A DNA stretch of 38,302 nucleotides from Akkermansia muciniphila (GCA_945882215.1 CAMCWM010000031.1:1-38302); one strand, 5' to 3'; shown: positions 1 to 11,392, counted from the stretch's first letter. Made by a program: numbers and translations. Notes: generated from the sequence alone by a model not told the origin.

Positions 1-445
1 CGGGCACATCATTGTGCGTGAAACGGAAGCCGAGGCCCGTGCCGCCGCCGACCGGCTCATCTCCAAGCTCACCGCTGAAAAAGGCGCGGAGATCAAGGCT
101 CGCTCACAAGACAGCCAGAGCGCCGGAGTGAAGCGGCAGGATGAACTCCGCGCCCAAAGCAAAGATCTCTACATCGAGCCTCACTTGTGGAGCGGCATCG
201 GACTCGCCCGCAGCGGCTGCGCCAGCGCCATCGTGGGTGACCCGGATCAAGTGCTCGCCAAGCTCAACCGCTACATGGACATGGGCATCCGCGCCTTCAT
301 TCTCAGTGGCTATCCTCACCTCGACGAGTGTGATCTGTTCGCGAAACACGTTCTTCCAAAGCTGCCGACATGCCGCTTGAACGAACTCCAAAGCCGCCTC
401 GTTCCCAATCCTGTCACCCCACTGACCACAGCTCCCCGTCGTTGA
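1..445 (+). CDS. ssuD: LLM-class flavin-dependent monooxygenase, SsuD-like, C-terminal part
   Basis: The reading frame is open from the window edge (first full codon at base 2), so about 148 C-terminal residues are visible and the N-terminus lies outside. The visible part starts in the segment HIIVRETEAEA and carries the SsuD-type end: an SGCA-IVGDP stretch, a YMDMGIRAFI segment and the signature ILSGYPHLDE near the end. The family (FMNH2-dependent alkanesulfonate monooxygenase, about 380 residues, bacterial luciferase fold) releases sulfite from alkanesulfonates using reduced flavin supplied by a partner reductase. The next gene begins one base after the stop, so the two are probably co-transcribed. 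The fold is secure. Alkanesulfonate as substrate is inferred from the ILSGYPHL signature, and other LLM monooxygenases would be the alternative. Confidence 0.85.
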   Translation, partial: GHIIVRETEAEARAAADRLISKLTAEKGAEIKARSQDSQSAGVKRQDELRAQSKDLYIEPHLWSGIGLARSGCASAIVGDPDQVLAKLNRYMDMGIRAFILSGYPHLDECDLFAKHVLPKLPTCRLNELQSRLVPNPVTPLTTAPRR

Positions 446-446
446 T

Positions 447-1493
447 ATGTCATCGCCCATTCGCTTCGCCCTCGCCGGTTTCGGTGCCTGGGGCAAATTT
501 CACGCCCAATCCATCGCTGGAAACCCGGACGCCAGGCTCGTCGCCATCACCGCGCCGTCGGAGGCTTCTCGTGAGGAGGCCCGCAAACTCTATCCCGAGG
601 CCCGAATCTTCGCCGACAGCCTCGAAATGATCGCGCAGGCGGACTTTGACATCATCGACATCGCCACGCCGAGCCACACCCATCGTGAGATCGCCCTCGC
701 GGCGATGAGCAAAGGCAAACACGTGCTCCTGGAGAAGCCCATGGCCATCACGCTCGATGACTGCAAAGCCATCGTCGCTGGAGCACGTCAATATGGTGTG
801 CATCTCGCTGTCGGGCACGAGCTGCGTCTCTCCAGCCAGTGGGGCCGCATCAAGGAGATCATCAACGCGGGCATCATCGGCGATCCGCAATACGTCCTCG
901 TGGAGCTTTCACGCAAACCCTACCGTCAAGGAGCCAGCGGCTGGCGCTACGATCAGAACCGCGTCGGCTCTTGGGTGCTCGAAGAACCCATCCACTTCTT
1001 CGACCTCGCCCGCTGGTATCTCGAAAGCAGTGGCGACCCCGTCGAACTCCACGCCTACGGCAACTCGCGCGATCCGCAGCGTCCCACGCTGTTCGACAAC
1101 TTCAGCGCCATGTTCAAATACGCGAACGGCAGCTACGCCGTCGTGTCGCAGACGCTCGCCGCCTTTGAGCATCATCAGACGGTGAAGGTCAGCGGCACCA
1201 AAGGCGCACTCTGGGCCGCATGGAGCGGCGCGCTCGACCGCACGTTGGAGCCGGAATACTTCCTGAAGGTCTTCGATGGCGACAAACTCGAAACCGTGAA
1301 GCTCGACAAGCACAGCGGCGAGGTGTTTGAACTCCGTGAGGAGATCGCCCAATGCGTCGAGATGGTGCGCACCGGCAAGAAGCCCGCCGCCACCGGTCTG
1401 GATGGCCTTTGGTCCGCCGGACTGTGTCTCGTCGCCGAAGAATCCATCCGCCAGAACAAACCGCTGCCGGTGGGCGAGTTGCTCAAATTCTGA
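447..1493 (+). CDS. Gfo/Idh/MocA family oxidoreductase
   Basis: This 348-residue cytoplasmic NAD(P)-dependent dehydrogenase has the two-domain layout of the family. An N-terminal Rossmann fold carries the dinucleotide loop GFGAWG (residues 11-16) and the conserved EKP triad at 96-98 (HVLLEKPMA), whose lysine is catalytic in the family. The C-terminal alpha/beta substrate domain contains the EEPIHFFDLARW segment, with the His and Asp normally found in the active site. There is no signal peptide. The start codon lies one base after the preceding monooxygenase stop, implying coupled expression. Relatives oxidise or epimerise sugars, inositols and diols. The substrate cannot be read from sequence; the neighbour hints at an organosulfonate or sugar-sulfonate route, but that is inference. 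Confidence 0.9.
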   Translation: MSSPIRFALAGFGAWGKFHAQSIAGNPDARLVAITAPSEASREEARKLYPEARIFADSLEMIAQADFDIIDIATPSHTHREIALAAMSKGKHVLLEKPMAITLDDCKAIVAGARQYGVHLAVGHELRLSSQWGRIKEIINAGIIGDPQYVLVELSRKPYRQGASGWRYDQNRVGSWVLEEPIHFFDLARWYLESSGDPVELHAYGNSRDPQRPTLFDNFSAMFKYANGSYAVVSQTLAAFEHHQTVKVSGTKGALWAAWSGALDRTLEPEYFLKVFDGDKLETVKLDKHSGEVFELREEIAQCVEMVRTGKKPAATGLDGLWSAGLCLVAEESIRQNKPLPVGELLKF

Positions 1494-1560
1494 CGCATGA
1501 TGCTGATGTCAGATCTTCGATGACAACGCACCGCACCCCATCGCGTAATCAACGACCTTC

Positions 1561-2784
1561 ATGAACACCCGCACCCTTCTTTTTGCCGCCACGCTCATCA
1601 CGACTCCTCTCATCGCCGCCGACTGGCCTGCGTGGCGCGGACCCACTGGCGACGGTCATGCGACTGCGGGGCAAAAATTGCCGGTGAAGTGGAGCGAGAG
1701 CGAAAACCTCGTCTGGAAGGCGGCGGTGCGTGGTCGCGGGCATGGTTCGCCGATTGTGGTGGGCGAACAGGTGCTGCTGGCGACGGCAGATGTGGAGACG
1801 GAGGAACAGCTCGTGCTCAGTTTTGATCGTGCGACGGGCAAATCGCGCTGGGAGGCCGTTGTGCATCGCGGAAACCTCAACTCGAAGGGCCACAAAATCT
1901 CGTCGCAGGCCTCGTCAGATGTCGTGAGTGATGGCGAGCGGCTCTTCGTGAACTTCTTGAACAACGGAGCCATTTTCACCACCGCGCTCGATTTGAGCGG
2001 CAAGCAGCTCTGGCAGCGTCGCGTGTGCGATTTTCAGGTGCATCAGGGATTTGGTTCCTCGCCGGTGATTTATCAAAACATCGTGCTCGTCTCCGCCGAT
2101 CATCGCGGCGGCGGCAAGATGACCGGGCTCAACAAACTCACCGGCGAGATCGTGTGGCAGCAGGATCGCCCGCCGGTGGCAAATTATGCCTCGCCCGGCA
2201 TCGTGCAGGCTGCGGGCAAGGTCCAGGCCGTGCTCGCTGGCTGCAACAAGGTCGAGAGCTTCGACCCGCTCACCGGCAAGAAGCTCTGGAGCATCGACGG
2301 CAGCACCGAGGAGACCGTGGTGACCGCCGTGACGGACGGCAGCCGCGTTTTTCTCGGCGGTGGGTATCCGAAGCGCCACACCATGGCCCTCGAAGCCGAT
2401 GGCAGCGGCAAGATCGCCTGGGAAAACGTCACGCAGACCTATGTGCCGTCTATGATCGTGAAAAGCGGCCACGTCTTCGCCGTCGGCGATGCGGGCCGCG
2501 CCGTGTGCTGGCACTCCGCGACCGGCGAGGAGCGCTGGAACGAAAAAGTCGATCGCGAGTTCTACGGCTCGCCCGTCATGGCCGACTCGCGCATCTACGT
2601 CACGAGCAAAAGCGGCGTCACCTCCGTCTTCGAAGCCACGCCGGAGAAATTCACCCTCCTCGGCCAAAACCAGCTCGGCGACGAATGCTTCAGCACCCCC
2701 GCCATCTGCGACAACCGCATCTACCTCCGCTCCGCCAAGACCAGCCCGACGCGGCAGGAGTTTCTGTGGTGCGTGGGTGAGTGA
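1561..2784 (+). CDS. Secreted PQQ-like beta-propeller repeat protein
   Basis: The 407-residue protein starts with a signal peptide (about residues 1-20, cleavage near LIAA-DWP). The mature start DWPAWRGPTGDG is typical of secreted PQQ-type propellers of Planctomycetes and Verrucomicrobia. Repeats of the form DRATGKSRW, NKLTGEIVWQ, DPLTGKKLW and HSATGEERW mark successive blades of an eight-bladed propeller. The fold matches quinoprotein dehydrogenases and BamB, but no calcium- or PQQ-ligand set is obvious, so it may be a binding or scaffold protein rather than an enzyme. It lies 67 bp after the dehydrogenase and ends just before a strong hairpin. Periplasmic or surface location is inferred from the signal peptide. 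Confidence 0.85.
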   Translation: MNTRTLLFAATLITTPLIAADWPAWRGPTGDGHATAGQKLPVKWSESENLVWKAAVRGRGHGSPIVVGEQVLLATADVETEEQLVLSFDRATGKSRWEAVVHRGNLNSKGHKISSQASSDVVSDGERLFVNFLNNGAIFTTALDLSGKQLWQRRVCDFQVHQGFGSSPVIYQNIVLVSADHRGGGKMTGLNKLTGEIVWQQDRPPVANYASPGIVQAAGKVQAVLAGCNKVESFDPLTGKKLWSIDGSTEETVVTAVTDGSRVFLGGGYPKRHTMALEADGSGKIAWENVTQTYVPSMIVKSGHVFAVGDAGRAVCWHSATGEERWNEKVDREFYGSPVMADSRIYVTSKSGVTSVFEATPEKFTLLGQNQLGDECFSTPAICDNRIYLRSAKTSPTRQEFLWCVGE

Positions 2785-2793
2785 GCAAAAACA

Positions 2794-2829
2794 AAACCCA
2801 TCCCGGCGATTGGATGCCGAGATGGGTTT
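2794..2829. terminator. Bidirectional hairpin terminator between convergent genes
   Basis: An inverted repeat has arms AAACCCATC (2794-2802) and GATGGGTTT (2821-2829), extended inward by CGGC/GCCG with one mismatch and closed by an 8-base loop. The stem is about 13 bp and is flanked by A-rich sequence on the left and T residues on the right, so it can work for both the propeller gene (+) and katG (-), which converge here. Confidence 0.75.
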
Positions 2830-2853
2830 GTCGATCGTTATTCGTTCCTCAGA

Positions 2854-5190
<2,337 letters not shown>

Positions 5191-5243
5191 TCACGGACCC
5201 AGGTTGGGTGCCGGACACGCAACCTGATGCTCGCAAAGCTGCC

Positions 5244-5258
5244 ATGCATCCAATGCAT
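5244..5258. promoter_or_regulatory. Candidate OxyR operator: paired ATGCAT palindrome
   Basis: In the 140-bp divergent spacer between katG and oxyR, ATGCAT occurs twice, separated by CCA, giving a 15-bp symmetrical element. Further imperfect symmetry surrounds it (GCAAAGC to the left, GCTTGC to the right). LysR-type regulators usually bind dyad sites in such spacers. That this site binds OxyR is inference. Confidence 0.4.
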
Positions 5259-5303
5259 TGTCTGAATGCTTGCGATGTGCGTCACGCATGACTAACTTGC
5301 CCC

Positions 5304-6197
5304 ATGCGAAACGAATTGAACCTCCACCTGCTCGAGCAATTCGTGGCCCTGGCACGAACCAAAAACTTCACCCGTGCGGCTGAAGAGCTGAATCTCTCGC
5401 AGCCCGCGCTGAGCCGGGCCATCCAGAAGCTCGAAGAGCAGCTCGGCCAGCCGCTCTTTGAACGCAAGCCACGCGAGGTCATGCTGACTGATCACGGCGA
5501 ACTCTTGCTAGAACGCGCCCAGCACATTCTGAAACTCATGGAGGACACCTTCGCCGAGCTTTCGGAAGCCGGACGCCGTAGTCGCATCCGGCTCGGCGCC
5601 ATTCCGACCATCGCGCCTTATTTCCTGCCCGGCTTGCTGAGCGGTTTCGCCAAAGCGCACCCGGAGATCTCCGTCATCGTGCAGGAAGACACAACCGAGA
5701 ATCTCATCAAACGCTGCAGCCACGGCGAGATCGACCTCGCCATTCTCGCTCTTCCCATCATCGCGAAGTATCTGGAGGTCGAGCCGCTCTTTGACGAGGA
5801 ACTGCTGCTCGTGCTGCCCGTCGGGCATCCGCTCGCCGCCTCAAAGTCTGTCGCTATCGATGCCGTCGAAGGCTACCCCTTTGTCATGCTCAGCGAGGCG
5901 CACTGCCTGTCGGACAACATCGCCACTTTCTGCCGTCGGAAATCCGTGCAGCCCGTCACTGTCGAGCGCACCAGCCAGCTCACCACCGTGCAGGAACTCG
6001 TGACGCTGAACCACGGCGTCTCGATCGTCCCCGAAATGGCACGCAAGACCGACACCAGCGACCGCCGCATCTACCGCTCCTTCAGCGGCGAGAAACCCGT
6101 GCGCACCGTGGCGATGATGTGGAACTCGTATCGCTTTCAAAGCAAGGCAGTCAAAACGCTGATGGAGTGTCTGCGCCACCCATCTAAACAGCTCTGA
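5304..6197 (+). CDS. oxyR: OxyR, peroxide-sensing LysR-type regulator
   Basis: The 297-residue protein has a LysR winged helix-turn-helix at residues 5-64 ([20 protein letters not shown]) and a periplasmic-binding-protein-like effector domain from about 95. Within the effector domain, [11 protein letters not shown] puts Cys201 and Cys210 nine residues apart, the same spacing and context as the redox pair Cys199/Cys208 of E. coli OxyR (GHCLRDQAMGFC). This separates it from CysB- or CatR-type paralogues and predicts disulfide-switch sensing of peroxide. It is divergent from katG, which fits direct control of that gene and of itself. The ATG at 5304 gives the family-standard N-terminus. Confidence 0.93.
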   Translation: MRNELNLHLLEQFVALARTKNFTRAAEELNLSQPALSRAIQKLEEQLGQPLFERKPREVMLTDHGELLLERAQHILKLMEDTFAELSEAGRRSRIRLGAIPTIAPYFLPGLLSGFAKAHPEISVIVQEDTTENLIKRCSHGEIDLAILALPIIAKYLEVEPLFDEELLLVLPVGHPLAASKSVAIDAVEGYPFVMLSEAHCLSDNIATFCRRKSVQPVTVERTSQLTTVQELVTLNHGVSIVPEMARKTDTSDRRIYRSFSGEKPVRTVAMMWNSYRFQSKAVKTLMECLRHPSKQL

Positions 6198-6228
6198 TGG
6201 AAGCGACTCCAGCGGACGTTAACACCGC

Positions 6229-7107
6229 ATGAGAGCCTCCTTTCTCCTCGCCGCCTTTTGTCTCGCCACGCTCATCTCCCATGCGGAGGATTTGCAACCG
6301 CCGATCACCGCCGGACAACGCGTCGCCACATGCGGGCACAGCTTCCATGTCTTCACCTATCGCCAAGTCGCGGAGATGGCGCTTGCGGCGGGGCTGAAGC
6401 ACGAACTGGCGGGACTTTCCAGCATCGGTGGCTCCACGGTGCTGAAGCATTGGGCGGTGCCGGAGGAGAAGAGCGCGGTCAAACAAGTGCTGAAGGCTGG
6501 CAAGGCCGATGTGCTCACGCTTTCGCCCATCTGGCTGCCGGACGAGGCCATCGAGCAGTTCGTGAAACTCGGCATTGAGCACAATCCCGCGCTGCGCGTC
6601 ACCGTGCAGGAATACTGGATGCCGAATGACGAGTATGAGCCCGTGTATCCGCTGCAAACACGGAAGAAGGTCGATCACAACGCCACCGATCTCGCCAAGC
6701 TCCGCGATGCCACCCTGCGCTATGCGAAGGACATCGAAGACCTCGTGCGCGGCATCAATCAACGCCTCGGCAAGGACGCCGTGCTCATCGTGCCCGTTGG
6801 CATGGCCGCGGTGACACTGCGTGAAAAGATCCTCAATGGCGAAGCCCCCGGCCTCAAAGCCCAGGCCGATCTCTTCCGCGACAACTGGGGCCACGCCAAT
6901 CCACCGCTGCAAATCCTCTCCAGCTACTGCCACTTCGCCACGATCTACCGCCGCAGTCCTGTCGGCCTGCCCATGCCCAGCACTTTCAAGCCGCTCAAAG
7001 ACATGAGCGACGATGACAAAGCCAAGCTCAACACCCTGCTCCAACAAATCGCCTGGGATACCGTGAGCCAGCATCCGATGAGTGGCGTGATGAAGCTCGC
7101 CAAATAG
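6229..7107 (+). CDS. Secreted SGNH-hydrolase-like protein
   Basis: The 292-residue protein has a signal peptide (residues 1-19, ending ISHA-ED). The first recognisable block is ATCGHSFHVFTYRQ, where GHS (Ser38) takes the place of the GDS/GNS nucleophile block. Later blocks include a Gly/Ser turn (LSSIGGST) and, near the C-terminus, DNWGHANP followed by SYCHFATIYRRSPVGLP, which resembles the block V region (D..H, then FYATLTGKSPVGLP) seen in SGNH/GDSL hydrolases of this phylum. Relatives are esterases or deacetylases acting on glycans. It opens a six-gene same-strand run and ends 12 bp before a sulfatase gene. The fold is likely; activity is uncertain because the nucleophile block is not canonical. 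Confidence 0.65.
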   Translation: MRASFLLAAFCLATLISHAEDLQPPITAGQRVATCGHSFHVFTYRQVAEMALAAGLKHELAGLSSIGGSTVLKHWAVPEEKSAVKQVLKAGKADVLTLSPIWLPDEAIEQFVKLGIEHNPALRVTVQEYWMPNDEYEPVYPLQTRKKVDHNATDLAKLRDATLRYAKDIEDLVRGINQRLGKDAVLIVPVGMAAVTLREKILNGEAPGLKAQADLFRDNWGHANPPLQILSSYCHFATIYRRSPVGLPMPSTFKPLKDMSDDDKAKLNTLLQQIAWDTVSQHPMSGVMKLAK

Positions 7108-7119
7108 CCCGCCACGATC

Positions 7120-8715
7120 ATGAAACGATTCGCTCTCCTCCTTTCGTCATTCGTCATTCTGCATTCATCATTCGCTGCGGAGCATCGTCCCAACATCCTC
7201 TTCATCTACGCTGATGACTGGGGCTTTGGCGATCTCGCCTGCCACGGGCATCCGCATTTGAAGACGCCGAATCTCGACCGCCTCGCACGCGAGGGCACAG
7301 ACTTCCATCAGTTCACCGTGTGCAATCCGGTGTGCTCGCCGAGCCGCACGGCCATCGTCACTGGCCAGTATCCCGCGCGGCATGGCGTGCATCAGCACTT
7401 CGCCGGTCATGCCGAGAACGTGGCGCGAAACATGCCAGACTGGCTCGATCCGAAGGCCCCGCTGCTGCCGCGAGTGCTCAAGGAGGCTGGTTACGCCACC
7501 GCGCACTTTGGCAAATGGCATCTCAGCGGCGGCGGGATGGACATCAGCGCACCACTGCCTGCTGAATACGGCTACGACGATGCCGCCGTGTGGACAGGTC
7601 CAAGTCGCAGTGTCTTTGAAGGAACCAGCGTCGAAAAGATGGCCGGTGATGCGCATGACAAAGTGGGCGCATCGTTTCAAACCACCGCCGCTACCGAGCA
7701 TGCGCTGCGTTTCATCCGCAGCGTCAAAGACAAGCCCTTCTACATCAATCTCTGGCTGCACGAGACTCATCACCTCGTCTCCGCCACGGACGAGGATAAA
7801 AAAGAATATCCCGACACCGCCGAGCCACAGCGCACCTACTACGCCGCCGTCACGCGTGCGGACAAGCAGATCGGTCGCGTGCTCGCGCTGCTCGATGAAC
7901 TCAAGCTCGCCGACAACACGCTCGTGTTTTTCTCCAGCGACAACGGTCCCGAGAACTCGCAGGCCGAGCCCGGCCAGAAGCTTTATCACAGCGTCGGCAC
8001 CACTGGCGGCCTGCGCGGACGCAAACGCAGCCTCTACCTCGGCGGCGTGAACGTGCCCTTTCTCGTGCGCTGGCCCGGTGTGGTGCCCGCAGGTCGCATC
8101 GACAAGACCAGCGTGCTCTCCGGAGTCGATGTCATGCCCACCATTCTCGCCGCGCTCGATGTCAAAGCGCCCGCTGGCTATCAAAGCGATGGCATCAACG
8201 TCCTGAGGGCCCTCAAAGGCGAGTCCTTCAAACGCGAAGCCCCTGTCTTCTGGGAATGGCGCGGTCCGCATTCCCAAGAAGCTGACTGGCCCACGCACGC
8301 CATCCGCGACAGTGATCACGTCCTGCTCCACGACGAGACCTTCGCCCGCGTCGAACTCTACAACGTCATCACCGACCGCGCCCAGCAGCAAAACCTCGCC
8401 GACAAGCAGCCCGCGCTCGTCACCGCGCTCAAATCAAAGCTCGACGCATGGCGCACCACCTTGCCCACGCCATTTAAACAATCGGGCGCTCGCACACCGC
8501 CTGACAAACCTGCCCCTGCCGCGAAAAAAGCGACCACCATCGACCGCGCTGCCGTTTTCAAACGCTGGGACAAAAACACCGACGGCCATCTCACCCTCGA
8601 AGAATACACTGACGGCCTCGCGAAGAAGGATGATGCGCCCAAGCGCTTCAAAGCCTTCGACAAAAACGCCGATGGCAAACTCAGCGCCGACGAATTCACA
8701 AACTCACCCCGTTGA
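7120..8715 (+). CDS. Secreted type I sulfatase with C-terminal EF-hand pair
   Basis: This 531-residue sulfatase has a signal peptide (residues 1-20) and the metal-binding start NILFIYADDWGFGD (Asp32, Asp33). The formylglycine motif CSPSR is at 72-76, followed by TGQYPAR; Cys72 must be converted to formylglycine by an FGE enzyme. The usual GKWHL and FFSSDNGPE blocks follow. The last 50 residues add two EF-hand-type calcium loops (DKNTDGHLTLEE, 484-495; DKNADGKLSADE, 514-525), an appendage absent from most sulfatases. Part of the signal peptide is written by a genomic repeat (7151-7175). The next sulfatase starts 5 bp after the stop. The likely job is desulfation of polysaccharides or their fragments; the exact substrate is unknown. 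Confidence 0.93.
   Translation: MKRFALLLSSFVILHSSFAAEHRPNILFIYADDWGFGDLACHGHPHLKTPNLDRLAREGTDFHQFTVCNPVCSPSRTAIVTGQYPARHGVHQHFAGHAENVARNMPDWLDPKAPLLPRVLKEAGYATAHFGKWHLSGGGMDISAPLPAEYGYDDAAVWTGPSRSVFEGTSVEKMAGDAHDKVGASFQTTAATEHALRFIRSVKDKPFYINLWLHETHHLVSATDEDKKEYPDTAEPQRTYYAAVTRADKQIGRVLALLDELKLADNTLVFFSSDNGPENSQAEPGQKLYHSVGTTGGLRGRKRSLYLGGVNVPFLVRWPGVVPAGRIDKTSVLSGVDVMPTILAALDVKAPAGYQSDGINVLRALKGESFKREAPVFWEWRGPHSQEADWPTHAIRDSDHVLLHDETFARVELYNVITDRAQQQNLADKQPALVTALKSKLDAWRTTLPTPFKQSGARTPPDKPAPAAKKATTIDRAAVFKRWDKNTDGHLTLEEYTDGLAKKDDAPKRFKAFDKNADGKLSADEFTNSPR
7151..7175 (+). repeat. Copy A of the TCGTCATTC-type 25-bp repeat, inside a signal peptide
   Basis: The 25-bp stretch differs at three positions from copy C (14772-14796) and is related to copy B (13421-13450). 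It is preceded by another TTCGTCATT unit from 7143. Here it lies in frame in the sulfatase and encodes most of the hydrophobic segment SSFVILHSSFA. Confidence 0.7.
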
Positions 8716-8720
8716 TCCCG

Positions 8721-10256
8721 ATGCTCAGAACACTCTTCTTCCTTCTCGTCCTCAGCTCTTCCCTTTTCGCGGCACCCAATTTTGTCATCATCCTCGCGGA
8801 CGATCTCGGCTATGGCGACATGCACGCGAACAACCCGGAGCGCTCCAAAATCCCCACGCCGAACATGGATCGCCTCGCGGCGGAGGGGATGCGGTTTACG
8901 GACGGGCATTCCAGTTCGGGCTGCTGCTCGCCATCGCGCTACACGCTGCTCACAGGGCGCTACCATTGGCGGACGACGCTGCAGTCCGGCATCGTCGGCG
9001 TGTGGGGGAAGCCGCTCATCTCGCCGGAGCGCCTCACGATTGGCAAACTCGCGCAGCAGCATGGCTACCGCACGGCCTGCATCGGCAAATGGCATCTCGG
9101 CAGCGACTGGCCGATCACGCCGGAGCAGAAGGCGCACTTCAGCGGCTTCGGTGGCAAACCGGGCGGTGGTGGTGAAGTCTCGACGACGATCACCGACGCG
9201 CATCGCGAGACGTGGAAGGCCGTTTTTTCGCAGCGCATCCCCGGCGGCCCGACGGAGCGCGGCTTCGACGAGTATTTCGGCACCGATGTGCCAAACTGGC
9301 CGCCGTATTGTTTCATTGAGGGTGATCGCACCGTCGGCATTCCGAGCGAACTGCTGCCCGCGTCGAAGCTCGTGAAGAACCAAGCGAGCCTGCAAGGCCC
9401 CGCGCTGCCGGACTGGCAGTTGGAGGGCATTTTGCCTGCGCTGGTGGATCGGGCGGAAAAGTTCATCCAAACGCAGTCAGAGGCGAAGAAGCCCTTTTTG
9501 CTCTATCTGCCGCTCACATCGCCACACACGCCGCTGGCCGTGAATGCCGAGTGGAAGGGCAAAAGCGGCCTCAACAGCGACTACGCCGACTTGGTGATGG
9601 AGACGGATCATGTGCTCGGCCGCGTGCTTGCGGCCTTGAAAGCCTCCGACGTCGAAAAAGACACCTTTGTGCTGTTCACGAGCGACAACGGCTGCGCCTC
9701 CTACATCGGCGTTAAAGACATGGAAAAGCAAGGGCACTTCCCTAGCGGTCCGTTGCGTGACTACAAAGCGTCCGTGCATGAAGGTGGGCATCGCGTGCCT
9801 TTCGTCGTGCGTTGGCCCGGCGTGGTGAAAGCCGGCAGTGTGTGCAAGCAACTTGTTCACCAAGCCGACACACTCGCCACACTTGCTGAGATCCTTGGCA
9901 CAAAGCTGCCTGAGAACGCGGGCGAGGACAGCTTCAGCCTGATGCCGCTGCTCCATGGCGAAGAACGCCCGATCCGCACCCATGCCATCAGTGCTGCCTG
10001 CGCGGGCACACCGAGTCTGCGCGAAGGTGACTGGAAGCTTGTCTTCGCGGTCACTCCCGAGCTTTACAACCTCGACGACGACCTTGGCGAAACGATGAAC
10101 ATCGCCCCGCTGCATCCCGAGCGCGTGAAGTCGATGCAGTCCACGATGGAAAAACTCATCGTCAATGGTCGCAGCACGCCTGGGGCACCGCAGAAGAATG
10201 ACATCCGCGTCACGCGGCATCCACGCGATGAGAAAGCCAGGGCTGCGAAGAGGTAG
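8721..10256 (+). CDS. Secreted type I sulfatase (arylsulfatase family)
   Basis: The ATG at 8721 gives a clean signal peptide (LRTLFFLLVLSSSLFA, cleavage near residue 18) and 511 residues; an upstream TTG at 8712 would only add three residues and overlap the previous stop. Metal-binding NFVIILADDLGYGD is followed by the formylglycine motif CSPSR (Cys69-Arg73) and TGRYHWR, then GKWHLG, the mid-domain FTSDNG and HEGGHRVPFVVRWPG. It lies 5 bp after the first sulfatase, so the two are surely co-transcribed and probably act on the same glycan. It lacks the EF-hand tail of its neighbour. The two are paralogues but not close; they resemble different sulfatase subfamilies. Substrate is not assignable by eye. 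Confidence 0.93.
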   Translation: MLRTLFFLLVLSSSLFAAPNFVIILADDLGYGDMHANNPERSKIPTPNMDRLAAEGMRFTDGHSSSGCCSPSRYTLLTGRYHWRTTLQSGIVGVWGKPLISPERLTIGKLAQQHGYRTACIGKWHLGSDWPITPEQKAHFSGFGGKPGGGGEVSTTITDAHRETWKAVFSQRIPGGPTERGFDEYFGTDVPNWPPYCFIEGDRTVGIPSELLPASKLVKNQASLQGPALPDWQLEGILPALVDRAEKFIQTQSEAKKPFLLYLPLTSPHTPLAVNAEWKGKSGLNSDYADLVMETDHVLGRVLAALKASDVEKDTFVLFTSDNGCASYIGVKDMEKQGHFPSGPLRDYKASVHEGGHRVPFVVRWPGVVKAGSVCKQLVHQADTLATLAEILGTKLPENAGEDSFSLMPLLHGEERPIRTHAISAACAGTPSLREGDWKLVFAVTPELYNLDDDLGETMNIAPLHPERVKSMQSTMEKLIVNGRSTPGAPQKNDIRVTRHPRDEKARAAKR

Positions 10257-10278
10257 ATGCCTGAATTTATTCACCACC

Positions 10279-10734
10279 ATGAACACACCCACCGTCTACC
10301 CCGCCCTCAGCGCCTACATCACCGTCAAAGAAGCTGCCAAGGCCATCGAGTTCTACAAAGCCGCCTTCGGTGCCACGGAACTCTTCCGCCTCACCATGGG
10401 CGGCCCGGATTTCGTCGGGCATGCCGAACTCCTCATCAACGGCACGCTCGTCATGCTCAGTGAGGAGTTTCCCGGCATGAGCAAGTCGCCGCACGCCCTC
10501 GGTGGCTCTCCGGTCACGTTTTGCCTGATCGTGGACAACGCCGATGCCGCTTTCGCCAAAGCCGTCGCGGCTGGAGCCACTGTGCTCCGTGCCGTCGCCG
10601 ATCAATTCTACGGCTTCCGCAGCGGCTGCGTCATCGATCCCTTTGGCCACCAATGGATGATCCAGCATCAAACCGAACAACTCACCCCGCAGCAAATGCA
10701 GGAGCGCATGAACGCCATGCCCGAAGGCTGCTGA
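10279..10734 (+). CDS. VOC-family (glyoxalase/PhnB-like) protein
   Basis: With the ATG at 10279 the protein has 151 residues, the usual size, beginning MNTPTVYPALSAYITV. It shows the beta-alpha-beta-beta-beta repeats of the vicinal oxygen chelate fold: AKAIEFYKAAFGATE in the first half and DPFGHQWMIQHQTE in the second, followed by the PhnB-type tail LTPQQMQERM. Proteins of this type are often annotated as glyoxalase/bleomycin-resistance or PhnB-like, and most have no proven activity. Frame-compatible upstream starts inside the sulfatase gene (from 10165) are rejected because they add a non-VOC extension. The gene sits 22 bp after the sulfatase; the functional link is unclear. Confidence 0.88.
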   Translation: MNTPTVYPALSAYITVKEAAKAIEFYKAAFGATELFRLTMGGPDFVGHAELLINGTLVMLSEEFPGMSKSPHALGGSPVTFCLIVDNADAAFAKAVAAGATVLRAVADQFYGFRSGCVIDPFGHQWMIQHQTEQLTPQQMQERMNAMPEGC

Positions 10735-10772
10735 CCCGCCCCCCAACCTCAACATCCAAACCAACGCGCACT

Positions 10773-11312
10773 ATGATCAAGAAAGTACTCCTCGGCCTCG
10801 TTGCCGTCATCGCCATCATTCTCGTTGCCGCCACCTTCCAAAGCGACGACTTGAACGTCACACGCTCCACCACCATTGCCGCTCCGCCGGACGCCGTCTT
10901 CAAAGTCGTCAACGACTTCCGCCAATGGGATGCGTGGTCGCCTTGGTCGAAGCTCGATCCCGCGATGAAAAAGACGCTCGAAGGCCCGCCTGAAGGCGTC
11001 GGCGCGATCTACAAGTGGTCAGGCAACAACGAAGTTGGCGAGGGCATCACCAAGCTCGTTGCCAGCAAGCCTAATGAAACTATCGACATGAAGTTGGAGT
11101 TCGTGCGTCCGTTTGAAGGCAGCAGCGACGTGCGGTTCACCTTCGCCCCCGAGGGTGCCGGCACGAAAGTCACCTGGGCCATGCAGAGCAAGAAGCCCTT
11201 CATTGGCAAAGTCGTTGGCATGTTCATGGACTGCGAAAAAATGTGCGGCGATCAGTTCAGCGAAGGTCTCGCCAATCTCAATAAAGCCGCCACCGCAGCA
11301 TCCCCACCCTGA
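10773..11312 (+). CDS. SRPBCC-family (START-like) protein with N-terminal anchor
   Basis: The 179-residue protein starts with a membrane-spanning or signal segment (VLLGLVAVIAIILVAATF, residues 5-22). A SRPBCC/polyketide-cyclase domain follows: TTIAAPPDAVFKVVNDFRQWDAWSPWSKLDP, then GVGAIYKWSGN and the central GTKVTWAMQ strand, ending in a long C-terminal helix with ADQFSEGL-like sequence. The fold forms a hydrophobic ligand cavity; no ligand can be named. The ATG at 10773 is chosen because the hydrophobic start follows it directly and frame extensions upstream read through the VOC gene. It lies 38 bp after the VOC gene in the same direction. Confidence 0.85.
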   Translation: MIKKVLLGLVAVIAIILVAATFQSDDLNVTRSTTIAAPPDAVFKVVNDFRQWDAWSPWSKLDPAMKKTLEGPPEGVGAIYKWSGNNEVGEGITKLVASKPNETIDMKLEFVRPFEGSSDVRFTFAPEGAGTKVTWAMQSKKPFIGKVVGMFMDCEKMCGDQFSEGLANLNKAATAASPP

Positions 11313-11392
11313 TTTGCCATGCCTCCACCATCGCCATCGAATCCCCTCGTTTCCGCCTGAAATATGCAGGAGACGGTTACTGTTGAGGAAAC

